Of a stretch of 64,000 bases of DNA, positions 1 to 9,303 are shown piece after piece. The notes beneath the pieces were generated by a model. The model did not search any database. It was not told the DNA's origin and saw only the letters and a list, made by a program, of their open reading frames with translations. Position 1 is the stretch's first letter; every line of letters begins with the position of its first letter. The position numbers and the translations under genes are program-made. Source of the stretch: Brachypodius melanocephalos (taxonomy: Eukaryota > Chordata > Aves > Passeriformes > Pycnonotidae). Location of the stretch: NCBI GenBank assembly GCA_013398615.1, contig VZSR01002395.1:10252-74251 (forward strand), given 5' to 3'.

Positions 1-40
1 CCATCCCATCCCATCCCATCCCATCCCATCCCTTCCCATC
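1..40 (+). repeat. CATCC pentanucleotide microsatellite
   Basis: Perfect CCATC-type units run from the window edge to about base 30, followed by two imperfect ones. The array probably extends beyond the window. Confidence 0.95.
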
Positions 41-559
41 TCTCCTGGGCAGGAAGCCCAGTCCAGCCAGGCCTCAGACACTTTCGGGGATTCACGGGCA
101 GCCACAGCTTCTTGGCCAACCTGTGCCATGTCCTGACCACCTTCCCAGGCTACAATTCCATGCCCACATCCCATCTCACTCTGCTTCCAGCAGCGAAAAG
201 CCCTTCCCTGTGTCCTCTTCCTGCAGCCACTTGGCAAGCAATTGCTGCTCCTCCCTGCTGTGGGCCAGAAGCTGCAAGGTGATTTTCTGCCTGTGGCCTG
301 GGCCCAGCCATGAGCCAGGGAGAGGATTTTCCCCCAGCAGCGATGCAGCCACTGGCTGGCTTGGGCTGCAGCCCAGCAGATGCAGCTCACAACTCCCTCT
401 GGGCCTGCGCCTCCTTGCCAGGGCCAGCGCTGGGGCAGCTCCCACCTCGGTCCCGGGGGAGCAGGGACAGCCCCCGAGGAAATGGTTGGGGCTGGCCCAG
501 GGCCATTCCGGGCTGGAGATCAGCAAAAGCTCCTTCCCCTACGGAGGGCTTGGCATCTG
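41..559. other. GC-rich non-repetitive segment
   Basis: No recognisable gene. The minus strand is open from about 526 to 176 and its end looks exon-like (a Glu/Gln-rich stretch, then a possible donor AGA|GTGAGA near 180), but I cannot match it to a family and it may be chance in GC-rich DNA. Confidence 0.4.
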
Positions 560-1000
560 AGGGACCACACAGAGCTGCTTGAGTAGCACATCTGTGTTGG
601 TCTAAAATTCGGATGGTCAGACAGCCGTGATTCGGCCCTACACCACCACTGCACACTTAACCTGTGGGGGAGAGATGTTCCGTCTCCGTGGGGAGTCCGG
701 GTAAGGACAGATTTTTAACAGGGGGCACTGTATAAAAAGGGCATAAAATATCCCACATTAGCCCTAAAATGGCTTACCACTCGACCTGTGTGGGTCCCAA
801 AGAGAAACTACATGCCATAAAATCTCTAGTACAAGAACAACTAGTTCAAGGGCACATAGAACCATCCCCTGCCCTCCAGCAGACATCATGGAACAGTGAT
901 TTAAACGGCTTGTTCTCCTGCTTCATTGAGATTTGGGACTTTTGAAATGACAATTTATTTAAGGATTTTTATCTGTTTAAGGGTATGAATATTTTATATA
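560..1000 (+). pseudogene. Decayed endogenous retrovirus with reverse-transcriptase fragment
   Basis: Bases 790-895 in one plus frame carry KEKL, LVQEQL, GHIEPS and, after a short interruption, SWN: the order and spacing of the N-terminal reverse-transcriptase region of class II retroviral pol. The expected upstream tryptophan and proline lie in another frame, showing a frameshift, and the frame downstream loses all similarity by about 910. It is a broken fossil of fewer than 50 recognisable codons. The sequence from 560 to 780 is probably part of the same relic but has no motif I can name. Confidence 0.6.
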
Positions 1001-1439
1001 TTTAAAGATACGAGGATTTAAGTATTTTATCTGTTCAAAGACATAAATCACAACACACAAACCAAGAAAAATTGTTTCTCCTCTTAGCTGGTTTTGTCAT
1101 GATTCTAAAGTTGAATTGTTTCCTATTTGTAGAGTTAGGTTGCAAAATTGTAACTTCTAAGTAATGAGACACTGGCATGCTATTATGAGCTTTTGTATTG
1201 CTTCTAATCCCATTTGACAGCTCCTGGATATGAATGACATCTCCAATAGTACATGGGAAACATCACTGGCTGAGAGGAGCTAGGCTTGTCGGGTTGGCTG
1301 GAAAGCCTCATTCGACCTAGGCTTTTTCTTCGTGTCATCATGATTGTTCCATACATTGTGTCATGTTTGTCATCCTATCTGCAAGGGCCCTGCTGAGAAT
1401 GACAGACGGTGCTTTTGTATTTAAAGACTAAAATGGGAG

Positions 1440-1756
1440 AACTGTGGTGGCTGAGACCTGGCCTGGAGGCCCCAGAGTTATAAATAATATTAATTACAAT
1501 TTAATAGCTGAAATGTAAATAGTAATATAACTACATTAATTATATAACTCGACAAGTCTGTGCCATTGGGGAGGAGGTCTAGGCCACTGGGGACACTGGC
1601 AGATGTTGGTCACTTAGCTGGGTAGCAACTAATTCAGTCAAATAAGACTAACTGCAAGGACTTTCGAAACTATATAAGGAAGAACAACAGTCAATGAAAG
1701 TTGGCTGTTGTTGCATGACCTTTGGTGTGTTCAGTTGTGTGTCTGACCGAAACTGT
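1440..1756 (+). mobile_element. LTR-like promoter segment
   Basis: The segment has the look of a retroviral U3 to R region: TGTGGTGGCTGAGACC near 1,444, AT-rich sequence, then a TATA box CTATATAAGG at 1,670-1,679, immediately before the tandem array. It follows the pol fragment by about 550 bases. Assignment is by composition and context only. Confidence 0.3.
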
Positions 1757-3187
1757 GACAGGGTGCCACCTACAAAAATGCAAACATTGCAGGAATTCTC
1801 CAAGACAATGGTGGCTAGCAACTAGGACTTCCTGCCCTTGGAGGCCCAAATGCCACCTGTGACCTGATCCCAGAACACTGGGGAAACAAACAGTTTTTCC
1901 TCCGGAAAATAGACTTTATTTGCATCCAGTTGCACCTTGACAAAAGTGAGGTGTCACCTCCAAAAATCGCAAACATTGCAAGATTTCTCCAAGAAAAAAA
2001 CTACAAGCATCTAGGATACTGACTGCCCTTGGAGCCCCAAATGTTTCCATCGACCTGACCCTACTGGGGGAAACAAGTTATTTTTCATATGGAAAATGGC
2101 CATTATTAATGTCCAGTCCCATTTTGGAGCCATGGGGTGCCACCTCCTAAAATCACAAACGTTACAGGATTTCTCCAAGACAAAAGCTGCTAGCAACTAG
2201 GACTCTCATGGCCCTTGGAGCCCCAAATGCAACTTCTGACCTCCCAAGACAATGGGAGAACAAGTAATTTTTCCTATGGAAAATGGCCATTATTGGCATT
2301 CATCCACAGCTTGGAGCAGTGGGGTGCCACCTCCTAAAATTGCAATCATCTCAGGATTTCTCCAAGACAAAAGCTGCTAGCAACTAGGACTCTGATGGAC
2401 CTTGGGAGCCACAAATGCCACCTCTGGTCTGATCCAAGGACTCTGGAGGAAGAAGTTTTTTTTTTTTTTATGGGAAATGGCAATTATTTGCATCCAGTCT
2501 CATCTTGAAACAGTGGTGTACCTCTCATAAAATCACGCACATTGCAGAATTTCTCCTAGTCAAAAGTTGCTAGCAAGTAGGACTCTGACACTGGGGGAAC
2601 AAGTAATTTTTCCTATGGAAAATGGCCATTATTCACATTTGATTATACCTTGACAAATGTGGAGTGCCACCTTCTCAAATTGCAATCACTGCAGGATTTC
2701 TCCAAGAAAAAAGATACAAGCATCTAGGACTCTGCCCCTGGTGCCCCAAATGCCACCACCAACTGGACCCCAGGTCATGGGGGAAACAAGTTATTTTTCC
2801 TGTGGAAAATGGCCATTATTCAGTCCCATTACATCTAGGAACAGTGCAGTGGCAACTCTGAAAATCACAAATATTACAGGATATCTCCAAGACAAAAGCT
2901 GCTATCAGCAAGGATGCTGACTACCCTTGGAGCCTGAAACACTACCCCTGATCTGACCGCAAGACACTGGGGGAACAAGTTATTTTTCCTATGGAAAATG
3001 GCTATTATTCGTGCCCAGTTGCACCTTGACAAAGTGGCGTGCCGCCTCCTAAAATCGCAATCATCTCAGGATTTCTCCAAGACAAAATCTTCTAGCAACT
3101 ACGACTCTGATGGTCCTTGGAGCCCCAAATGGCAGCCCGGGGGAACAAGTAATTTTTCCTATGGAAAGTGGCCATTATTCACATACA
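1757..3187 (+). repeat. Tandem array of about 187-bp monomers (main block)
   Basis: The landmark GGATTTCTCCAAG recurs, with small changes, at about 1791, 1981, 2166, 2353, 2546, 2692, 2878 and 3068, a period of 185-193 bases with one short unit of 146. Each monomer also holds CTAGCAACTAGGACTCTGA, GGAGCCCCAAATG, TTTTTCCTATGGAAAATGG and GGGTGCCACCTCCTAAAAT in fixed order. About 7.5 diverged copies are present. No protein is encoded; open frames here are shadows of the repeat. Confidence 0.92.
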
Positions 3188-4336
3188 TTCCTCTGGGAAA
3201 TCCAGGCTCAGAAAATCCTCAAAATCTTGTGCATGCAGGCCCAAACACCGAATGAACGCAGGGTTGGTTTTACTTGAGACCTTGGAAAAGGCTTCAAAAT
3301 TTTGAGACCATAAGAAAATGTAGCTTTGCAGTTTAGATAGAAACATATTAAGGTAGGTAGTGGAAACTTTTAAGGTTTTAAAGTTTGGATATAGAAATAG
3401 TTACAGAAATAGTGAAAAGTTTTAAGGTGTAACAAGTAGTTTTGTGTGTCATTATGTGATTGGTTAGGAAAGTCCACGCTGAGGCAAAGACATGTGACAC
3501 AATTTAATTAGGTATTGGGGTCTAGGACATGGGGGAAACCTTTCCTGGTGCCCTGGGGGGTCCAAGACCCTGGTTGGGATCCCAGGAAAGCAGTGCCTTT
3601 GACCTTAGTCCATGGGAAAAACTTCCAACACTCATAGATGAGCTGAAAACAACAAAAGTGTAGAACACGTAGTAGTTTAGTTTGTCACAGGGTGGAAAAT
3701 TTGTAGTTTTGGGTTTTTAGAATGGAAATAGATGAGAGCAAGATGGAGAATTTTGGGCTGTGCCTTGAGTTCTTCTTCTTCTCCTTCAACTCCATCTCCT
3801 GCTGTGACTGTGGCACAAAGACATTGGTAGATGTAGAAATTGCGTGTCTAGAATCAATAGTGATTATTGGCACAAAACTGTAAATATAGTACGTTTTAAG
3901 AGTTAATTGGACTAGAAACCTTTAACAGACCTTGAGCACCCGTTGTCTGGGGGATCTTGGCAGCGTCTTCCAGTGCGTTAAGCCTGGTGTTGGCAGCGTG
4001 AGAATCTTGAGATAAGAAACTGAATATCTTTGAACACAGAAGCTGTGAGTCCCACTCATCTTTTAAACCCTGGTACAGGACTTTGTAAGGAAAAATCCCC
4101 TAATTAAAGGGTGTCCGGACTATAAAAATCAATAATTAGGTATTGGTGTGAAAGTAGAAACATTCTCTGTAGCAGTAGTTTATTGGCTAAATTAACCTTT
4201 AAGAGACCTTGTAACACTGACCACGGACACCTGACATCTAACTTCCGCAGTGAAGATGTTCTCACTCCTTCATGAGACTGAGGCAATAAACCATGCTTTA
4301 AGACATCTCCCAGTGGTCCCCTCTCTCAATATCCTG
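3188..4336. mobile_element. 1.15-kb LTR-like insertion in the tandem array
   Basis: This sequence is unrelated to the flanking monomers and breaks one between TTCAC and GTCCCAT. The 5-base word ATACA stands on both sides (3,183-3,187 and 4,337-4,341), as a target-site duplication would; removing one copy restores a normal monomer. Content is LTR-like (AT-rich U3 character, poly(A)-type AATAAA at 4,285-4,290), with no coding region. The ends are not the canonical TG...CA, so the class is unproven. Confidence 0.6.
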
Positions 4337-4345
4337 ATACAGTCC
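3834..4345 (+). repeat. Two diverged copies of a 276-bp unit
   Basis: Matching blocks recur about 275-277 bases apart: AATCAATA (3,852 and 4,127), AACCTTTAA.AGACCTT (3,917 and 4,194), CTTCC (about 3,968 and 4,243) and GTCCC.CTC (about 4,053 and 4,316). The copies lie within the inserted element and are clearly old. Confidence 0.65.
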
Positions 4346-4562
4346 CATCGTGGGCTGCTGACACAAAACATCCCAAACATCACAGGATTTCTCCAAGACA
4401 AAAGTGGCTAACAACTAGGACTCTGACTGCCTCTGGAGCCCCAAACACCATGTTTGACCTTACCTCAGGACATGGGGGGAACGAGTTGTTTTTCCTGTGG
4501 AAAATGGCCATAGTTTCATCCCATCCCATCTATGAACAGTGGAGTGCAGCCTCCTAAAATTG
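4337..4562 (+). repeat. Detached end of the 187-bp tandem array
   Basis: The monomer resumes at CAGTCCCAT (4,341) and carries the usual landmarks, with GGATTTCTCCAAG at 4,384 and TTTTTCCTGTGGAAAATGG near 4,490. It fades at about 4,562. Together with the main block it continues the repeat phase once the intervening element is ignored. Confidence 0.88.
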
Positions 4563-4589
4563 TGTCCGTGTAGATGGTGGAGTTGCTGC

Positions 4590-5540
4590 TGCAAGTGTGG
4601 AAATATGGGGATTTTTGTGGATTTTTGTGGAATTTTTGGGAATTTTGGAGGGCTGTGGGAGGGATTGGGGGGGTTGGGGCAATTTTTGGGGGGATATGGG
4701 CAAGTTTGGGGGAGGAATTCGGGATAACTTGGGGGGATTTGGGGGTTATTTTGTGAATTTTGGGAGGATTTGAGGGGAATTTGGTGGAAATTGAGAGTCC
4801 TGGGAGAGGGAACTGGGGGGGAATTTTGGGAATTTCAGGTGATTTGAAGAATTTGAGGGGATGGGGAAGTATTTGGGGAAAATTTAAGGTGAGTTAATGG
4901 GTGTTTGGAGAGAATTTGGAGGGTTTTGGGGGAAATTTTGGGAGGATTTGAGGGGATTTGGGGGAGGAATATAGGAGAATTTGGAGAATTTTGGATGGAA
5001 TTTTGGGGAAGTTTTGAAGGCAATTTGGGTTTGTTTTGCTTGGGATTTTAGGTCTTTTTGCAACTTTTAGGGCATAATCTCTCCAGGGGGTTTTGAGGCA
5101 ATTGTGGTTCAAATTTCGGGCTTCCCATGGAATTTCAGGGCTCTCCTGACCTCAGATTTTGGGCTTGCCCTTGGGACCACCTTAACTCCCAGTCCCAGAT
5201 TGGTTTGGGTGATTCTGGGTGGATTTTTGGGGTGGTTTTGGGGGTTTTTTTAGGGTCCAATGTCTCCTGGAGGGTTCTGGGGTGTCATGAATTGGATTTT
5301 GGGGTTTCCATGGAATTTGGGGACTCCCCGGAACCCAAATTTGGAGATATCATTGTGGTGCTACCATCAACAGCCATCTCATTCAGGTTTGGGATGTTTG
5401 GGGTTTTTCTTGGGTCATGTGGGGATCCGGGGGAGGTTTAGGGTGTCGCTGATCAGATTTTGGTGTTCTGCCAGATTTTGGGGCTCCCCTGACCCTGAAT
5501 TTGGGGATTCCAGCACGGGGCCAGCTGTCAGCTGGTGATA
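4590..5540 (+). repeat. G/T-rich minisatellite region
   Basis: The plus strand is made of short units such as GGGGATTTTGGG and GAATTTGGGG. The second half has a longer repeat: CCATGGAATTT followed by a GGCTCTCCTGACC-like block occurs at about 5,125, 5,308 and (diverged) 5,470, 160-185 bases apart. The many GGG runs give quadruplex potential on the plus strand. Open frames here are low-complexity artefacts. Confidence 0.88.
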
Positions 5541-5789
5541 CTGTCAACTTGGACCTGCAATTAACTCTACCCCTGCTGCTCTATTGACACAGCAATGGAA
5601 AGATGTGAGCCCGAAGGTCTCATGAGAGAGTACAAAATTAATTGAACACTGTTTCTAGAAGGCGCCCACATCATTATTTAAAGGTGTGGCTCAGTCAAAG
5701 AGCAATACCAACAAAGCCCACAGACAAAAGTCTGGCGGTCAGGTTTTTTCCCTCTCTTCCTTTCAGTGACTTTTGCAAGCAAACTCCGA

Positions 5790-6240
5790 AGCTGAAAAGC
5801 CACAAACGTCCCCCGGCGCCTCTCGCCGGGACTCGCTCCCGGGCTGGCACCGTTCCGCGGTGCGAGGGGACCGGGGAGACCAAACGAGCCACGGGAGCCT
5901 GAAGGCGACCCCGCGCTCCCAGGGACGGAGCGCGGCTCCCGAAGGAAAGACGCACCTCCGGCCGCTCCTCCGGCAGGCAGGGGCGGCCCCGCGCCGGGAG
6001 ACCCGGCCACCCCGCGGAACGGGCACCGGCACCGGCACTGGCACCGGGCCGAGGGCGCCCCGGCGGCGGCCGAGCACCGCGCCCGGAGCGGACAGAGCGG
6101 CCGGGACGGGCAGAGAGCTCCGTGCCGCGGGTCCCGCCTGCCGGCCCGGCAGAACTCACCTCACTTCTGTACCGCTCGCACCGGCGTGGCTCTGTCAGTC
6201 CCTGGGGGCAGTCCAGCCTCGACATTCCTGTTCCACCTCA
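5790..6240. promoter_or_regulatory. Orphan CpG island
   Basis: CpG dinucleotides are dense across about 450 bases in otherwise AT-rich surroundings, typical of a promoter. On the minus strand a strong splice donor, GAG|GTGAGTT, sits at the edge of the island with the intron starting at 6,159; an ATG at 6,225 is open to it for 22 codons. The peptide is not one I recognise, so the transcript could be noncoding. A GGCACC hexamer repeat lies at 6,022-6,046. Confidence 0.65.
6022..6046 (+). repeat. GGCACC hexamer repeat
   Basis: Four units, one with a single change, lie in the CpG island. They explain the Gly-Thr and Val-Pro dipeptide runs in the open frames here, which are not taken as genes. 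Confidence 0.9.
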
Positions 6241-6338
6241 GCAATTCCCCAGGGAATAATGCTAGGAGTGCTCCTGCTCAAGACGTTTGGTGCCGGAGCT
6301 CGGGCAGAAGCGCCCTCAAAGGCAGCGGCACAGCCCGA

Positions 6339-6594
6339 TTTAAAACTCTTCAAATGCTCTAAAATCTGGGTTTCCTTAAATTTAATCCCTGAAACTGAGG
6401 TAACTGCGGGTGTTCACCTCACCTTAAACCAATGCAATGGCAAATAAATGTGTCCTTCTCTTCAATTTAATCCCTGGCAAGAGCAGAAAAGGAGGGGTTT
6501 TCCTCAAATGAAATCCCTCAAGTGGTGGGGAAAGGGGGATTTTTACCTCAGTTCAAACCCTTACAAAGCAGGGACAACAGGACTTGTCATGAGC
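6339..6594 (+). repeat. Diverged 43-bp tandem repeat
   Basis: Six units of 42-43 bases begin at 6,339, 6,381, 6,424, 6,466, 6,509 and 6,552. Shared features are a TTTAATCCCT-like start, a G/A-rich middle and a TTTTCCTCA-like end. Individual bases vary widely but the spacing is almost exact, which points to an old minisatellite next to the CpG island. Confidence 0.75.
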
Positions 6595-9250
6595 TATTTG
6601 AAACTTTAGCATATGAAAAATGCTTTTTTTTCTGCGGTTTGACTCATTCTTAATTCCAAAAGTCTGTCCATGCGAACAGTCCTACTAAAGTCAGATTTCT
6701 TACATAAACAGCTCAAAGAGACGTAGAAAGGTTCATGCCTGCATGTATAGTTTATGTTTTTGATTAGACCTCATCTCTGAGGAACTGCTCACTGTATTTC
6801 TAAATAGTTTTCAAATGTGAGAGCCTGATGTCTTAACTGCAGAGGGTGAGAAATACCTTCAACGTTTTCTTTCACACTGTAAGCAAAACTAAGTTCAGAA
6901 CAGCTCTGAGAGAGTGATGAATTAAAAGTGAGATGTTTAATTTAGTCTGGGCTTCAGTTCATACTGTTCTTAGTCCATTATTTATAAGGGGTTTTATATT
7001 TTACTGTAAGTGCTCAGTGTTTGAGGTCACAATTTTTCTGCTAAACCATCTGTTGAACTAATAAAAAACTTCTATGTACTGTTCCCATTCCTCACCTTTA
7101 TCTAAACTTATTTTTATTCTTTGTTTCTCTTGTCATTACTTTCCTGACCTTTTTTGCTTTTGGAGCATGGCCAAGTAAAATATATCCAAAAAATGATCTA
7201 TTGTTTATGAGTTTATGAGTTCCCAATGGAAAGAAGTTGAAGAAAAACAGTTGAATAATATTTATAGGTGCAAAGACTACTTCAAAATTACAAAATATTA
7301 AACTAATCTGCTTTGCACGAATTGCACGGATGAATCCATTCATAACGTATGCTTTTGTATTTTAATTTCATACAGGGTAAAACATGCAGTAACAGGTTTT
7401 TAAACTTGAGAACCTGATTTCTTGGATGCCATGTAGAATTGGGAATGTCGAGAGCTTGGGAGGATGAACTTGCTGCAGAGAGGGGACTTTTCACCTCAGC
7501 CAGGTGGGGGAGCACCAGGTCTATGTATTCTCTTGCAGTGGAGCCACTTCTGGTCTGTAATTGCCTTCAGAACACCCTGACCTCAGTGAATATTTTGTCC
7601 CAAACTATGAGAAAACAGAGCCGATGACATTGGATCCACTCTAGCTGTTTGCTCTTCATGTTTTCAGGCCGTACCTGCATATTCTAAGCTGGCTACACTG
7701 TAACTGTAATTTATTGTGATTGGGGTGAAAATACAGACACCGGAGCCAGCAGAAATTGCTGGAGAAAGCACTTTGCTACTTACAGGATGGACAGTGTTTC
7801 TGGGTTTTTATTGTGCTGTGATTTTCTGCCTTTATCTAGATGAAGGTACACCTGCCCCTCCTGTTATGATACACCCAATTCCTGTGGAAAAAGGAGAGGA
7901 TTTTTTCTTTCTTCCTTGGAGAATCCCTTAACTATGAGGTGAGCACCATCACTGCTCCCTTCCCCTACACATCTTTAAAAAGAAAAATGTTAATCCTGTT
8001 CTTGTTTGGAGAGGAAATTGTAGGATTGTGCTCATCGGGTGTGCTCTGGACACTGCACATGTCACCCTTTGTGATACTGCACTGGGGGTGGGTTGTAGAC
8101 CACTAGTAGGAGTTTCCATCCTCTTGATGAGTTTTGGACACTTAGTTCCCACTCAGTGTTGGAGTGAACATCTCACTGGAGTTTAGAGACACCTGACTAA
8201 ACAGACCTAAACTCTCAGATTCATTAATGGATTTGGATGCCATGAGTTTTTCTGAAAATCATTGCCCTCAGCCATTTTGGGCGTCTTCCTTGGCCACATA
8301 CATGATGTGCTGGTTTTGGGACCTGTATCTCTGTATTGACAGCAGCGGGGAGAATCAGTACACAGCAGGACTGGGTCTGGGTGAGGCCAGGATTCAAGTG
8401 CTGTTCAGCCCCAGCCTGATGTTCTCAGCCCTAGTCTCCACAAAGCGCTGCTGTAGCATGTGGGATTTGCTTGTTCCAGGCTACAAGAGGCTGAGTGCTG
8501 TTCATAATTGCTTTCTAATTTACAGACCACACAACATGGTTTGGCTTTAAGCATACACAGAGAGAAAAAAAGAGCTTTTTAATTGCAATTGGAGCAAATC
8601 ATAATAAGGAAGTTGCTGACTATAGTCCTTCTGGTGTAGAGAAGTCTTACATGCAATGATTTAGAGAGTACATTAAATTACTCACAAGCTCCTAGAAGTT
8701 AATATTAACTCGACTGAAATCACCCTTATATTTTACTTTTGGAAATTCATTCAATAAGGATGTTTGCACTCATGTTCAGTTGCATCAATTGTCTTATGAT
8801 CCATTTTGCTTGCATCTTTTTCTTTCTACAAGTCCTTGACACCTACAAATTTTTAAAGAGAGCAGTCATGCCTATAGTTAAAACATTGTCTAAATCCTTA
8901 ACAGGACTGAAAAAAATCACCCTTGTAGCAGCATCCCATTTTTACCTCAAGACCTGCAACTAATCACTTTCTGGTTTTATTTTGGGTTTTAATGCAATTT
9001 TCTCTTTTTTAATCTTTATTTTGTTGATTATTTATGACCATCATGAGCAGACATTGCATTTTATATTCTTAAATAGTTAAGTCAGTGTATTTACATAGAT
9101 AAAAAAAATTTGGCCTATAATTGTCAATATCCCTATCTTGGTGAGGAGTTTGTTGAAATAATTTTTTCCTCATCAATCTTTAATTTGCATTTAAGGTACT
9201 ATATAAATATTGATATGATTTTGATATGTTATCTCTTATGAAAATGATAA
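6595..9250. other. AT-rich intergenic sequence
   Basis: No gene, RNA gene or recognisable repeat seen. Open frames are all under 110 codons with no domain or splice-supported structure. Confidence 0.6.
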
Positions 9251-9303
9251 TTAAAAAAAAAAGAAGAAAAAAAAGAAAAAAAAAGAAAAATAACAGAAAA
9301 AAG
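9251..9303 (+). repeat. Polypurine A/G tract
   Basis: An almost pure A tract with scattered G, followed by unique sequence. It could be a decayed poly(A) tail, but no retroelement body precedes it. Confidence 0.85.

Noticed and set aside
2657..2920. Open frames in the tandem array
   Set aside because: They follow the repeat unit and carry stops in neighbouring monomers; they are shadows of the repeat.
3540..3600. A possible retroviral primer-binding site near the GGTGCCCTGGGG motif
   Set aside because: The match to known tRNA-complementary sites is poor, and no LTR end immediately precedes it.
5695..6225. A 176-codon minus-strand frame over the same CpG island
   Set aside because: It reads across the good splice donor at 6,160/6,159 and is Arg/Gly/Pro-rich throughout. 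Only its first 22 codons could be exonic, and they match nothing I know.
5773..6447. A 224-codon plus-strand open frame over the CpG island
   Set aside because: It is open because the DNA is GC-rich; it contains a hexamer-repeat Gly-Thr run and extends into the 43-bp repeat, with no recognisable domain.
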